Part shown: positions 1 to 8,174 of the stretch, piece after piece
How the letters are laid out: each line of letters starts with the position of its first letter
Numbering within the stretch: position 1 is the first letter of the stretch
Source of the DNA: Erysipelotrichaceae bacterium UBA1783
GTDB taxonomy: Bacteria; Bacillota_I; Bacilli_A; Erysipelotrichales; Erysipelotrichaceae
Assembly (NCBI GenBank): GCA_002315205.1
Contig: DCGH01000074.1
Coordinates: 3,617 to 27,062, forward strand
Direction: 5' to 3'
Length of the DNA: 23,446 nt
Program-made: the position numbers and the translations under genes
Notes under the pieces: generated by a model
The model's database searches: none
The model's input: only the letters and a program-made list of their open reading frames with translations
What the model was told of the DNA's origin: nothing

Positions 1-630
1 CATGATGATTTACCTGCTTTTGATAATGATGACTTCAGAAGAGGAAAGCCTACATGTCATAAGGCTTTTGATGAAGAGGTGGCTATTTTAGCTGGTGATG
101 GATTACTGACTCTTGCTTTTGAGAATTTGACCAATAGTGATTATTCATCAGATGTAAAAGCGAAGCTTGTTTACGAGCTTGCTGTAGCAGCTGGTCATAA
201 TGGTATGATAAAAGGTCAGCAATTAGATAAGGAATTTGAAACAAAGAATTCAGTTTCTTTAGAAGAACTGATTGAAATGGACAATCTTAAAACAGGAAGA
301 TTATTAACGATACCTTTTACTTCAGCATTAATAATTGCAGGTAAAGAGCAATATCGTTTAGTGTTTGATGAAGTTGGTAAAAAGCTTGGCATTGCCTTCC
401 AGATTCAGGATGACATTTTAGATGTGACAAGCACCTTTGAAGAGATTGGTAAAACAACCTCAGATACAGACAACAATAAAACAACCTATATTACCTTACT
501 TGGCATAGAGGCCGCAAAAGAAAAGGTAAATTCATATTTTAATGAAATCAAAGAATTATTAGATGGCTTAGATTTCAATACAGAAAACACCCAAAAGCTT
601 ATTTTTGGATTAATTGATAGAAAATGGTAA
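1..630 (+). CDS. ispA: Polyprenyl (farnesyl/geranylgeranyl) diphosphate synthase, 5'-truncated by window edge
   Basis: This trans-isoprenyl diphosphate synthase condenses isopentenyl diphosphate with allylic diphosphates in the cytosol to make isoprenoid precursors. The reading frame is open from base 1, so the start lies upstream of the window. The first visible residues, HDDLPAFDNDDFRRGKPT, contain the first aspartate-rich motif (DDxxxxD) and the conserved arginine pair. The second motif is in FQIQDDILDVTS (bases 400-435). Both Mg-diphosphate binding motifs are intact and the C-terminus looks complete. A GTG at 79 is internal and is not the start. The stop lies 4 bp before the likely tlyA ATG, so the two genes are probably co-transcribed. 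In Bacillus and many relatives ispA is followed by dxs, which is missing here. Chain length (C15 or C20) cannot be decided from what is visible. Confidence 0.93.
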   Translation, partial: HDDLPAFDNDDFRRGKPTCHKAFDEEVAILAGDGLLTLAFENLTNSDYSSDVKAKLVYELAVAAGHNGMIKGQQLDKEFETKNSVSLEELIEMDNLKTGRLLTIPFTSALIIAGKEQYRLVFDEVGKKLGIAFQIQDDILDVTSTFEEIGKTTSDTDNNKTTYITLLGIEAAKEKVNSYFNEIKELLDGLDFNTENTQKLIFGLIDRKW

Positions 631-634
631 TTTA

Positions 635-1390
635 ATGAGATTAGATGTTTACTTAGTTTCAAACGGTTACTTTACAACCAGATCTAAAGCAACCCTAGCA
701 ATCAAAGAAGGTATTGTGTTAGTCAATAACAGAAGACCTTTTAAGGCTGGAATGGAAGTAAGTGACAATGATGAAATTACGATAAAAAAACAGGATTATA
801 GCTTTGTATCTCGTGGTGGCTTAAAGCTACTAGGAGCGATTGAAAAGTTTAATCTTGTTTTGGAAAATAAAACAATTTTGGATATCGGTGCTTCTACTGG
901 AGGATTTACTGATTGTGCCTTACAGTTTAATGCCAAAAAGGTATATGCATATGACGTTGGCCATGATCAGTTAGATAACTCGTTGAGAAATAATCCAAAG
1001 GTAGTGGTTGAGGAAGGAATCAATTGTCGTAATTTGACAAAAAAAGATTTCGAGGATGAAATTGATATGATTGTTATGGATGTTTCGTTTATCAGCTGTA
1101 CAAAGCTTTTTCAAGCAATCTCTGACATTTTATCTTCCAATAAGGAAGCGATGATCCTGTTTAAACCACAATTTGAGGTAGGAAGTCAATATCTGAATAG
1201 ACAGGGAATTGTTACCAATGATAAAATTGTTTTAGAAAAGTTTAATGATGCTATTACATATGCAGAACAATTGAATTTAGGACTTATAAATTATGCTGTT
1301 TCACCAATTAAAGGTGGAGACGGTAATAAAGAATATCTTTTATATTTCAAAAAGGATGAAGAGAATCACGTAAAGGAAATTATCCTTTAG
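635..1390 (+). CDS. tlyA: TlyA-family rRNA (cytidine-2'-O)-methyltransferase / putative hemolysin
   Basis: This 251-aa protein has an N-terminal S4 RNA-binding domain (from MRLDVYLVSNGYF, residues 1-60) followed by an FtsJ-like Rossmann methyltransferase. The SAM-binding loop is ILDIGASTGGFTD (about residues 85-97). The K-D-K-E residues expected of the FtsJ fold are visible in SRGGLKLL, VMDVSFIS, LFKPQFE and GNKEYLL. Known relatives 2'-O-methylate cytidines in 16S/23S rRNA; the activity here is inferred from family. I chose ATG 635 because the S4 domain starts there. The frame runs back to a TTG at 614, but that would add seven unconserved residues inside ispA. No strong ribosome-binding site precedes 635, so translation is probably coupled to ispA, whose stop is 4 bp upstream. 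Confidence 0.92.
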   Translation: MRLDVYLVSNGYFTTRSKATLAIKEGIVLVNNRRPFKAGMEVSDNDEITIKKQDYSFVSRGGLKLLGAIEKFNLVLENKTILDIGASTGGFTDCALQFNAKKVYAYDVGHDQLDNSLRNNPKVVVEEGINCRNLTKKDFEDEIDMIVMDVSFISCTKLFQAISDILSSNKEAMILFKPQFEVGSQYLNRQGIVTNDKIVLEKFNDAITYAEQLNLGLINYAVSPIKGGDGNKEYLLYFKKDEENHVKEIIL

Positions 1391-1400
1391 AGGTAATACA

Positions 1401-3053
1401 ATGCTAAATAACCTATACATTAAGGACTTTATTTTAATAGATGAGCTTAACATTGATTTCAACGATGACTTCAGTGTTTTTACTGGTGAAACAGGTGCTG
1501 GTAAATCCATTTTTATCGATTGTATTGGCTGTTTGATTGGTGATAAGCTAAATACCTCTATGATCAGAAAAAATGCTTCAAAAGCGATTATTGAAGGCCA
1601 ATTTGATGTAGATGAGGCTTTAGCCAATAAGCTTGAAGAGGCTGGCTTTGATAATGAAGCATTTATCGTAACCAGAGAAATCAATACGGATGGTAAATCT
1701 ACAACTCGCTTAAATCATCGTTCAACTACAGTTTCATTTATCAAAGAATGCTTAGCTGGATATGTAGATATTCATTGTCAGCATGATAATCAGTATCTTT
1801 TAAACGACAAATATCATTTAAGATTATTGGATCAGTATTGTGAAAATCAGCAGTCATTAATGCAGCTAAGTGATTTATACAAGACTTATCATGAATTAGA
1901 AGTAAAGTATAAAGAGCTAGTTAATACTAAATACAATGAAGCTCAATTAGAAATCATCAAATATCAGCTTGATGAAATTAATGCTTTAAACATTGTTAAT
2001 GTTAATGAAGATGATGAAATCTCTAAAAAGCTAAAGGAATACGCATATATTGAGAAAAACGAAAAAACAATTGAAGAGGTCAAAGAATTATTTGAAAGAG
2101 GTATTCTGGATAACTTATATCAGTTTACAAAGCTATCAGGCTATTTAGAAACTTTTGATTCTATAAAAGAAAATGTTGAAAGCATTGTTAATGCTTATTA
2201 TCAGATTAATGATGATTATGAAACAATCTTAGATAAGGTTGGGCATAGCTCATTAAATGAGGATGATATCGATGAGTTGAATTCAAGACTATTTGCTTTA
2301 CAGAAAATGAAAAGAAAATATTCAAAGGATTTAGCTGGATTAATCGAATTAAAGGACAGCCTAAATGAACAATTAGATGGTTATTCTAATAGAGAATTCA
2401 TTCTTTCAAAGCTAGAAAAAGAGAAAAAGGCAGCTTATGAAAAATATCTGAAGCTGGCTAAGGAAATCAGTAGTGACCGTAAAGTTAAAGCAAAGGCCTT
2501 AGCGAAGGAAATTCTACAGCAGTTAAAGGATTTATCATTAGAGAAAGCGCGTTTTGAGGTTCAGTTTGAGGAAACTTCTGCTACCAATAAAGGTATTGAT
2601 ACTGTTACCTTTATGGTATCAATGAATGCTGGAAGTGCCTTAGCCCCATTAAATAAGGTTGCTAGCGGTGGTGAGCTGTCTCGATTAATGCTTGGTTTAA
2701 AAGCCATCTTTGCAAAACTAAATGGCACAAAGTTTATTATATTTGATGAAATTGATACAGGTGTCTCTGGCCCAGTTTCGCTTAATATTGGAGTTAAAAT
2801 GGCAAAGCTTGCTAATGATATGCAGGTATTTGCTGTAACACATTTACCATCTGTAGCTGCCTGTGGCAATTCACATTATTTTATTTCAAAAAAGCAATCA
2901 GATGATATGACAAATTCAAAGGTTGAACGATTAACCTTAAAGGGTAGAATTGAGCAATTAGCAATCTTATCGAATGCTAAAGTAACCGATAGCTCATTAA
3001 CAGCTGCAGAAGAATTATTTGAAAGAGCCCAAGGCTTAGTAAAGGAAGAATAA
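1401..3053 (+). CDS. recN: DNA repair protein RecN (SMC-like ATPase)
   Basis: RecN is an SMC-related ATPase that acts early in double-strand-break repair. This 550-aa protein has the family's usual length. It shows Walker A GETGAGKS at residues 29-36, a long central coiled-coil region (about 155-360), an ABC-type signature VASGGELSRL (about 419-428) and Walker B FIIFDEIDTGVSG (about 445-457). A VTHLPSVAACG segment near the C-terminus carries the switch histidine; it reads HLP where HLPQ is usual. ATG 1401 is preceded by AGAGG at good spacing. It follows tlyA by 10 bp, without the argR/ahrC gene often found between them, and its stop abuts the next ATG. Confidence 0.96.
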   Translation: MLNNLYIKDFILIDELNIDFNDDFSVFTGETGAGKSIFIDCIGCLIGDKLNTSMIRKNASKAIIEGQFDVDEALANKLEEAGFDNEAFIVTREINTDGKSTTRLNHRSTTVSFIKECLAGYVDIHCQHDNQYLLNDKYHLRLLDQYCENQQSLMQLSDLYKTYHELEVKYKELVNTKYNEAQLEIIKYQLDEINALNIVNVNEDDEISKKLKEYAYIEKNEKTIEEVKELFERGILDNLYQFTKLSGYLETFDSIKENVESIVNAYYQINDDYETILDKVGHSSLNEDDIDELNSRLFALQKMKRKYSKDLAGLIELKDSLNEQLDGYSNREFILSKLEKEKKAAYEKYLKLAKEISSDRKVKAKALAKEILQQLKDLSLEKARFEVQFEETSATNKGIDTVTFMVSMNAGSALAPLNKVASGGELSRLMLGLKAIFAKLNGTKFIIFDEIDTGVSGPVSLNIGVKMAKLANDMQVFAVTHLPSVAACGNSHYFISKKQSDDMTNSKVERLTLKGRIEQLAILSNAKVTDSSLTAAEELFERAQGLVKEE

Positions 3054-3956
3054 ATGCTAGTTAATGAAGCCATTGATAGCTATATCTATCAGATTCAGGT
3101 AATTGAAAATAAAAGTAAAGCCACAGTTGCCTCTTATACAAATGACTTAAAAAAATATCAGCAGTTTTTAATGGACAATGAAATAGAGAATATTGAGGAA
3201 ATAGAAAATCTTGATATTCAGGATTTCTTATCTGATTGCTTATCAACATTAGCAAAAAGCTCTGTTGCACATATTCTTACAAGTGTAAGAAATCTACACA
3301 ATTTTGTCTTTTTAAACTATAATATAAGTAATCCAGTCAACAGCTTAGCAGTTAAAACAAATAAAGATCATTTACCAACATTCCTATCTGAAACAGAAAT
3401 TGAGGCTATTATTGATAGCTTTGATATTGAAAAGGATGATGAATTGATAAAAATGCTGCTGTTAAAAACAATTTATGTTACCGGTATGCGTGTTTCAGAG
3501 ATTTGTAATCTTTTAGCAAAACAGGTAAATATTGTGCATAAAACAATAAGAGTTGTTGGTAAAGGAAATAAAGAAAGAATTGTCTTAATAGATGATTCAA
3601 CCAGTGAGCAATTAAATTTTTACTATCAGAACATCAGGAAGAAATGGCTAAATAAAAAGGTTTTATCCTATTTCTTTGTAAATGAGTTTGGTCACAAAAT
3701 AACCAGACAATATATCTATAATATCTGCAAACAGAAGCAGACAGAATTAGGTATTACAAAGAATATATCACCACATACTTTTAGACATTCTTTTGCAACA
3801 CATTTATTAAATAGTGATGTTGATTTAAGAAGTGTTCAGGAATTATTAGGACACACTGATATATCTACAACACAAATTTATACTCATGTACAGAGTAAGC
3901 AGCTAAAGCAAGCTTACAGCAAACTTCCAAGAGCTAGTAAAAAAGAAGGAGAATAA
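3054..3956 (+). CDS. xerD: Tyrosine recombinase, XerD-type chromosome-dimer resolvase
   Basis: This 300-aa phage-integrase-fold recombinase has the standard Xer length and layout: an N-terminal SAM-like core-binding domain (about 1-100) and a C-terminal catalytic domain. The catalytic set is complete: R146 (TGMRVSE), K170 (GKGNKER), H241 and R244 (HTFRHSF), H267 (LLGHTD) and nucleophile Y276 (QIYTHV). XerD works with XerC at dif to resolve chromosome dimers. The next gene is deoB, as in Bacillus (xerD-drm), and both flanks are housekeeping genes, so this is a core Xer protein and not a mobile-element integrase. ATG 3054 follows the recN stop with no gap; an AAGGAAG inside the recN end serves as ribosome-binding site. 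XerC or another Xer paralog cannot be fully excluded. Confidence 0.9.
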   Translation: MLVNEAIDSYIYQIQVIENKSKATVASYTNDLKKYQQFLMDNEIENIEEIENLDIQDFLSDCLSTLAKSSVAHILTSVRNLHNFVFLNYNISNPVNSLAVKTNKDHLPTFLSETEIEAIIDSFDIEKDDELIKMLLLKTIYVTGMRVSEICNLLAKQVNIVHKTIRVVGKGNKERIVLIDDSTSEQLNFYYQNIRKKWLNKKVLSYFFVNEFGHKITRQYIYNICKQKQTELGITKNISPHTFRHSFATHLLNSDVDLRSVQELLGHTDISTTQIYTHVQSKQLKQAYSKLPRASKKEGE

Positions 3957-3959
3957 TTT

Positions 3960-5144
3960 ATGAAAAAATTTAAAAGAGTATTCCTAATCGTTATGGATTC
4001 ATTAGGAATTGGTGCTGAACCAGATGCCCATTTATATGGTGATGCTGGATCAGATACATTTGGTCATATTGCTGAAAAGTATCAGCTGAACATTCCTAAT
4101 CTTCAAAAATTAGGTATCAGCAATCTTCATCCGCTAAATGGCGTTGCTCCAGTAGAGAAACCACTTGCATATTACGGTGTATTACAAGAAGCAAGCAGAG
4201 GAAAAGATACCTTGACAGGTCATTGGGAAATCATGGGATTAAAGGTTAATGATCCATTTATCGCATTTACTGATACTGGATTCCCTAAAGAGCTAATGGA
4301 TGAATTAGAAGCTAAAACAGGACATGGTTGGTTAGGTAATTATTCAGCTAGTGGTACTGAAATCCTAAAGGAATTAGGTGAAGAGCATATTAAGACTGGT
4401 AAGATGATTGTATATACTTCAGCCGATTCAGTTTTACAGATTGCTTGTCATGAAAAGTACTTTGGCTTAGAGGAATTATATAGATGCTGTGATATTGCTA
4501 GAGAAATCTGTATGAAGCCTGAATGGAAGGTTGGAAGAATCATTGCCAGACCATTTATTGGTGAGGATGCTGCTAGCTTTGCTAGAGACTCAGCAGCTAG
4601 ACATGATATTGCTGTTGAACCATTTGCTGAAACAACAATGGATAGTCTAAAGGATGCTGGATATGATGTCATTTCTGTTGGTAAGATTAAAGATATCTTC
4701 TCTAATCATGGTGTAACAAAAGCCGTTAAGGGTGGAAGCAATGATGAGCATATGATTATGACTATTGATATTGCTAAGAGTGATTTCACAGGTTTATGCT
4801 TCGTTAACCTTGTTGACTTCGATGCTTTATGGGGTCATAGAAGAGATCCAATTGCTTATGGTAAGGGAATTGACACATTTGATACATACCTAGGAACATT
4901 AATGGATCACTTAAATGATGATGATCTACTAATTCTTACAGCAGACCATGGTAATGATCCTACTTGGGTTGGTACAGACCATACAAGAGAACAGGTACCA
5001 TTTATTGCTTATAGCTCTGGATTTGAGGATGCTGGCGAATTAAAAACAGCTAAAACTTTTGCTAATATTGCAGCAACAATAGCTGATAACTTTGAAGTAA
5101 AGATGCCTGAAAATGGAGCATCAGTACTAGATTTATTAAAGTAA
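3960..5144 (+). CDS. deoB: Phosphopentomutase
   Basis: The enzyme interconverts ribose-1-phosphate or deoxyribose-1-phosphate with the 5-phosphates, linking nucleoside salvage to the pentose phosphate pathway. The 394-aa length is typical. The alkaline-phosphatase-fold metal residues are visible: D13 ([15 protein letters not shown]), the activating-threonine segment KDTLTGHWE (residues 82-90), and the C-terminal metal cluster in [10 protein letters not shown] and [19 protein letters not shown]. It starts 4 bp after xerD with an AAGGAG ribosome-binding site and is the last gene of the operon, just before a strong terminator. A nucleoside hydrolase is also in this window, but in a separate unit. 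Confidence 0.97.
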   Translation: MKKFKRVFLIVMDSLGIGAEPDAHLYGDAGSDTFGHIAEKYQLNIPNLQKLGISNLHPLNGVAPVEKPLAYYGVLQEASRGKDTLTGHWEIMGLKVNDPFIAFTDTGFPKELMDELEAKTGHGWLGNYSASGTEILKELGEEHIKTGKMIVYTSADSVLQIACHEKYFGLEELYRCCDIAREICMKPEWKVGRIIARPFIGEDAASFARDSAARHDIAVEPFAETTMDSLKDAGYDVISVGKIKDIFSNHGVTKAVKGGSNDEHMIMTIDIAKSDFTGLCFVNLVDFDALWGHRRDPIAYGKGIDTFDTYLGTLMDHLNDDDLLILTADHGNDPTWVGTDHTREQVPFIAYSSGFEDAGELKTAKTFANIAATIADNFEVKMPENGASVLDLLK

Positions 5145-5151
5145 AAAACGG

Positions 5152-5174
5152 AAAGCACCATTTTGGTGCTTTTT
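5152..5174 (+). terminator. Rho-independent terminator after deoB
   Basis: A perfect 9-bp stem, AAAGCACCA / TGGTGCTTT, with a 3-nt loop runs into a T-tract. It starts 7 bp after the deoB stop and closes the ispA-tlyA-recN-xerD-deoB operon. Confidence 0.9.
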
Positions 5175-5180
5175 CTATGA

Positions 5181-5186
5181 TATAAT
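5181..5186 (+). promoter_or_regulatory. Probable -10 box for the HD-domain gene
   Basis: A perfect TATAAT lies just after the deoB terminator and only 18 bp before the ATG at 5205. The transcript start would fall near 5193, almost on the GAGG ribosome-binding site, giving a very short leader. No good -35 is visible at normal spacing. Confidence 0.45.
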
Positions 5187-5204
5187 CATTTTGAGGTAAA
5201 AAAG

Positions 5205-5849
5205 ATGAGAGAAGAGAATGTATTAAAGTTTTATGTACTTTGTAATAAATTAAAGCATGTGATTAGAACTGGCTGGAAGGATTGGCATGTTCAGGCAGAT
5301 CGTATTGAATCTGTTGCTGAACTGATCTATTCAGTTCAACAATTAGCGATTGCAATGCACTCCGAATATCATTATGATATCGATTTAAAGAAGGTTATCT
5401 TAATGCTTGCAATTCATGAGTTAGAAGAAACAATCATTGGTGATTTGACCTTATTCCAGGTAGATGCTCAAGATAAGCTTGATGCGGGTCATGAAGCAAT
5501 CAAAAAGGGATTATCTGTATTAGAAAACAGAGATTACTTAAATGATTTAATTATTGAGTTTGATGCTCATGAAAGTAAAGAATCATTATTTGCATTCTTC
5601 TGTGATAAGCTAGAATGTGATTTGCAGGCTAAGATGTATTCTGAGACAGCTACAGTTGATTTATCTGAAGAAGCACAGATTGATAATATTAGCTATAAAA
5701 ACCCTACAGTTGCCTTGCAATTAGCTCAAGGAAAGACTTTTGGACAGATGTGGTTAGAGTTTTCACAAGGTAAATATGGTTATGATGAAAACTTTATGGC
5801 AGTATCTAAATATGCTGAAAATCATAAAATATCAGATTTAGAAATATAG
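5205..5849 (+). CDS. HD-domain-like hydrolase (YfbR-type nucleotidase relative) with altered metal ligands
   Basis: This 214-aa protein resembles the COG1896/YfbR group of metal-dependent HD phosphohydrolases, whose known members dephosphorylate deoxynucleoside monophosphates. The hallmark segments are RTGWKDWHVQADRIESVAELIYSVQQLAIAM (about residues 21-51) and MLAIHELEETIIGDLT (67-82), followed by CDKLECD (133-139). The motif positions are unusual: the first metal histidine expected in VAEH is Leu40, and the HD dyad is His71-Glu72. Asp134 remains. The protein may therefore bind metal differently or be catalytically changed; this is inferred from motif comparison only. ATG 5205 has a GAGG ribosome-binding site. 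It is a single-gene unit between two terminators. Confidence 0.75.
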   Translation: MREENVLKFYVLCNKLKHVIRTGWKDWHVQADRIESVAELIYSVQQLAIAMHSEYHYDIDLKKVILMLAIHELEETIIGDLTLFQVDAQDKLDAGHEAIKKGLSVLENRDYLNDLIIEFDAHESKESLFAFFCDKLECDLQAKMYSETATVDLSEEAQIDNISYKNPTVALQLAQGKTFGQMWLEFSQGKYGYDENFMAVSKYAENHKISDLEI

Positions 5850-5850
5850 G

Positions 5851-5876
5851 AAAGGAACTTTTATGGTTCTTTTTTT
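5851..5876 (+). terminator. Rho-independent terminator after the HD-domain gene
   Basis: The stem AAAGGAAC / GTTCTTTT (8 bp including one G-U pair) has a 7-nt loop and is followed by a T-tract. It begins 2 bp after the stop at 5849. Confidence 0.7.
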
Positions 5877-5880
5877 ATCG

Positions 5881-5904
5881 AAAAAAAGAGGACCGAAGTC
5901 CTCT
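5881..5904 (-). terminator. UUCG-tetraloop terminator of the fumarate-reductase operon
   Basis: Read on the minus strand, a perfect 7-bp stem AGAGGAC / GTCCTCT closed by a TTCG tetraloop is followed by at least six T. Its first base touches the stop codon of the NusG-II gene. Confidence 0.92.
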
Positions 5905-6245
5905 TAATCAATTAATTCAATAATTACACCATGTGGTAAGCATACAATCAAGCTAGGAAAATCTTTGGAAATAGGATAGGTATTTACACAAACCTGATTG
6001 TCGCAATTTGCTGATATTACACTTACTTGCTGATCTTTGATTTCAACTACATTAACATCCCCGTTATTACTAATATTAATGATCTGATTTTTATTTAAAG
6101 AGTATTTACCATATCTTTGACCATCAATAGTAATTAATACCTTTGTTGAATTAGCTTTGTTCCAATAAACAAAACCAATAGTAGCTATAGTAGCAAATAA
6201 TAAAATTGTAATTAATATAACTGAATTTCTGTTTTTAATGTTCAT
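5904..6245 (-). CDS. NusG domain II-containing membrane-anchored protein
   Basis: This 113-aa protein has one N-terminal transmembrane segment (about residues 8-27), then an extracytoplasmic NusG-II-like beta domain with the family pattern CDNQVCVNTYPIS (Cys81, Cys86) and IVCLPHGVIIEL (Cys102). Family members are typically encoded beside FMN-binding, ApbE and Gx-transporter genes of flavin-linked electron transfer. Their biochemical role is not settled; partnering with the flavoprotein is inferred from context. The ATG overlaps the 3' end of the upstream reductase gene by 11 bp, which suggests translational coupling. The operon terminator starts at its stop codon. Confidence 0.85.
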   Translation of the reverse strand: MNIKNRNSVILITILLFATIATIGFVYWNKANSTKVLITIDGQRYGKYSLNKNQIINISNNGDVNVVEIKDQQVSVISANCDNQVCVNTYPISKDFPSLIVCLPHGVIIELID

Positions 6246-8031
6246 CTACGTATTTAGAAGCATTCTGACCAGCAATGCGTCCATATACAACAATATCAGT
6301 AACAGCATTTCCGCCTAATCTATTACCACCATGAACACCACCAGTAACTTCGCCAGCAGCGAATAAGCCCTTTACAATTTCGCCTGAATTATTAATAACT
6401 TCAGTATTTGTATTGATAACAATACCACCCATTGTATGATGGATACCTGGAGCAATCTTGATAGCATAGTAAGGGCCAACACTTAAGTTAGCTTCCATAC
6501 CAGTATCTCTACCGAAATCAGGATCTGAACCATTAGCAACATAGCTGTTCCATGTATCTAAAGTGTTCTTTAAAGTTGCTGGATCAATATTAATTAATGT
6601 AGCTAATTCTTCAATAGTATCTGCCTGGACAACGATATTGTTCTTAACATACTTTTCAACTGCCTTTAAACCATCTCTTAGATTCTGGTCAAAAATAACA
6701 TAAGCATATGAGCCTTCCTGTGCAAGCTCAGCAGCAGAAACCTTATCTCTTGTTAGCATCTCGTTAACGAATCTGACACCTGATTGATTAACTAAGATAG
6801 CACCATCGCCTCTGACACCTTCAGTAATAAGAATCTTTGTATCCTGTTCTACTGTTGGATGTAACTGAATCTGATCCATATCTCTTAAAGCAGCATCAAC
6901 TACCTCTGCCATAATAATTCCATCACCAGTAGCAGCAGGTGTATTTGTTGTAACAGAACCAGCTAAATCTGGTCTATAAGAGCAATACATTTCTTCATTA
7001 GCACCATAACCACCAGTAGCTAAAACAACAGCAGTAGCTTTAATTGTATAAATAGTATCTTCACTTTCAGCGATAACACCAATGACTGTACCATCAGCAT
7101 CAACACATAATTCAGTAGCCTTTGTTTCTAAATAAACAGGAATATCTAATTCACTTAAAACTCTAGAGAATGAATTAACTAAATATTCACCTACACCTGA
7201 ACCATCTTCTGGAGAGTGAATTCTAGCATTAGTTGCACCACCAGAGAAAGAAACCTTTGGTAATGGAGCACCAATAGAATCTAACCAGTCGATAGCTGAG
7301 CTTGATTGCTGAGCCATAACAGTAACTAGTTCTTTATCATTGATATTCTTACCACCAACCATAGTATCTTCAACATACTGTTCAATTGTATCAGTAATAC
7401 CTAATTCAGACTGATAATGAGTTTCGGCAGCATTCATACCACCGGTAGCCTTTGTAGTGTTACCACCAACATATGGCATTTTTTCTAAAATGATTACATT
7501 TTTGCCGTCCTGCTTAGCAGTAATTGCTGCTGTCATACCAGCACCACCAGCACCAACGACAACGATATCAACCTCAAGAGTCTTTTCAGTTTTAACAACT
7601 GATCCACCCTTATTGTTATTAATTAATGCAGAACCATCAACATTAGCTTTTCCTAATGCCTGATTAATTGCTGAAATAACTGCATTTGAAGTTACAGTTG
7701 CGCCACCAACTAACTCAACATCTAAAGACTGAGCATTTACAACTCTTGTTGGAACTTTATCTGCAGCAACTGTACCAAGATTTTCAGTTTCATTTGGTGC
7801 ATCTACTGTTATAGATTCAATCTTTCCATCCTTAATTGTTACATCAGCGGTAACCATGCCACCGAATCCTTTTGCAGATCCAGTATAAGTGCCATTCTTT
7901 GCATCTTCTAATGCAACATAATCACCTGAAACATAATTAGGGTTGGAAACCTTTATTGCTGTAGGTAAAATTAATGCAAATGCAAGAGTTAATGCTAGGA
8001 ATATAGTCATTCCCTTATCTAACTTCTTCAT
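6235..8031 (-). CDS. Extracytoplasmic flavoprotein fumarate reductase with FMN-binding domain
   Basis: This 598-aa protein has an N-terminal membrane segment (residues 8-27, no lipobox Cys), an FMN_bind domain (about 45-128) and a FAD-binding fumarate-reductase domain (about 153-595). The FMN domain carries VGGATVTS; T112 fits the threonine that ApbE flavinylates. The Rossmann motif is VVGAGGAG (159-165). All substrate and catalytic positions recalled for Shewanella Fcc3 are present at a nearly constant offset: H391, T403, E404, R407, R428 (proton donor), H531 and R571. This favours fumarate over urocanate, though other enoates are possible. There is no haem motif, so electrons probably arrive through FMN, as proposed for Gram-positive extracellular reductases. 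ATG 8031 follows AGAGGAAG. An ApbE gene is not in this window. Confidence 0.92.
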   Translation of the reverse strand: MKKLDKGMTIFLALTLAFALILPTAIKVSNPNYVSGDYVALEDAKNGTYTGSAKGFGGMVTADVTIKDGKIESITVDAPNETENLGTVAADKVPTRVVNAQSLDVELVGGATVTSNAVISAINQALGKANVDGSALINNNKGGSVVKTEKTLEVDIVVVGAGGAGMTAAITAKQDGKNVIILEKMPYVGGNTTKATGGMNAAETHYQSELGITDTIEQYVEDTMVGGKNINDKELVTVMAQQSSSAIDWLDSIGAPLPKVSFSGGATNARIHSPEDGSGVGEYLVNSFSRVLSELDIPVYLETKATELCVDADGTVIGVIAESEDTIYTIKATAVVLATGGYGANEEMYCSYRPDLAGSVTTNTPAATGDGIIMAEVVDAALRDMDQIQLHPTVEQDTKILITEGVRGDGAILVNQSGVRFVNEMLTRDKVSAAELAQEGSYAYVIFDQNLRDGLKAVEKYVKNNIVVQADTIEELATLINIDPATLKNTLDTWNSYVANGSDPDFGRDTGMEANLSVGPYYAIKIAPGIHHTMGGIVINTNTEVINNSGEIVKGLFAAGEVTGGVHGGNRLGGNAVTDIVVYGRIAGQNASKYVDEH

Positions 8032-8048
8032 AAAATCTTCCTCTTCTT

Positions 8049-8063
8049 ACTTAAAAAATAAGT
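8049..8063. promoter_or_regulatory. Small inverted repeat in the leader of the fumarate-reductase operon
   Basis: ACTTA-N5-TAAGT lies between the -10 box (8072-8077) and the ribosome-binding site of the reductase gene. Its position at the predicted transcript start would suit a repressor site, but the arms are only 5 bp and AT-rich, so chance is quite possible. Confidence 0.2.
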
Positions 8064-8071
8064 CATTTATC

Positions 8072-8080
8072 ATTATATCA
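8072..8080 (-). promoter_or_regulatory. Extended -10 promoter of the fumarate-reductase operon
   Basis: Read on the minus strand the sequence is TGATATAAT, a perfect extended -10 (TGN-TATAAT) 41 bp upstream of the ATG at 8031. No clear -35 is seen, which is acceptable for an extended -10. It is divergent from the promoter at 8144-8152. Confidence 0.6.
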
Positions 8081-8143
8081 AAATTTAGAATAAAATATAG
8101 ATTTTTATACAAAGAATGAATGATTTTGTAAAAAAGAGTAGTG

Positions 8144-8152
8144 TGATATAAT
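8144..8152 (+). promoter_or_regulatory. Extended -10 promoter for the 8175-8480 gene
   Basis: TGATATAAT (TGN-TATAAT) lies 22 bp before ATG 8175. A weak TTGTAA at 8126-8131 could act as -35 with a short 15-bp spacer. The predicted leader is about 15 nt. Confidence 0.6.
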
Positions 8153-8174
8153 GTTAAAAAAGGTGGTAAATAAC

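Noticed and set aside
614..634. TTG 614 as start of tlyA
   Set aside because: It would add seven unconserved residues; the S4 domain starts at ATG 635.
2561..2869. Minus-strand open frame inside recN, and similar antisense frames at 1340-1684, 4448-4672, 7457-7663, 9904-10098, 10749-11036, 17400-17684, 18075-18323 and 20796-20987
   Set aside because: They lie opposite well-supported genes, lack ribosome-binding sites and show no recognisable domains; they are shadows of the real coding frames.
3054..3956. Tyrosine recombinase as a sign of an integrated mobile element
   Set aside because: It is embedded between recN and deoB in a housekeeping operon, has Xer length, and there are no att-like repeats, tRNA or phage genes nearby.
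8151..8174. Upstream ATG 8151 as start of the 101-aa protein
   Set aside because: It overlaps the predicted -10 box and has no ribosome-binding site, while ATG 8175 has AAGGTGG.
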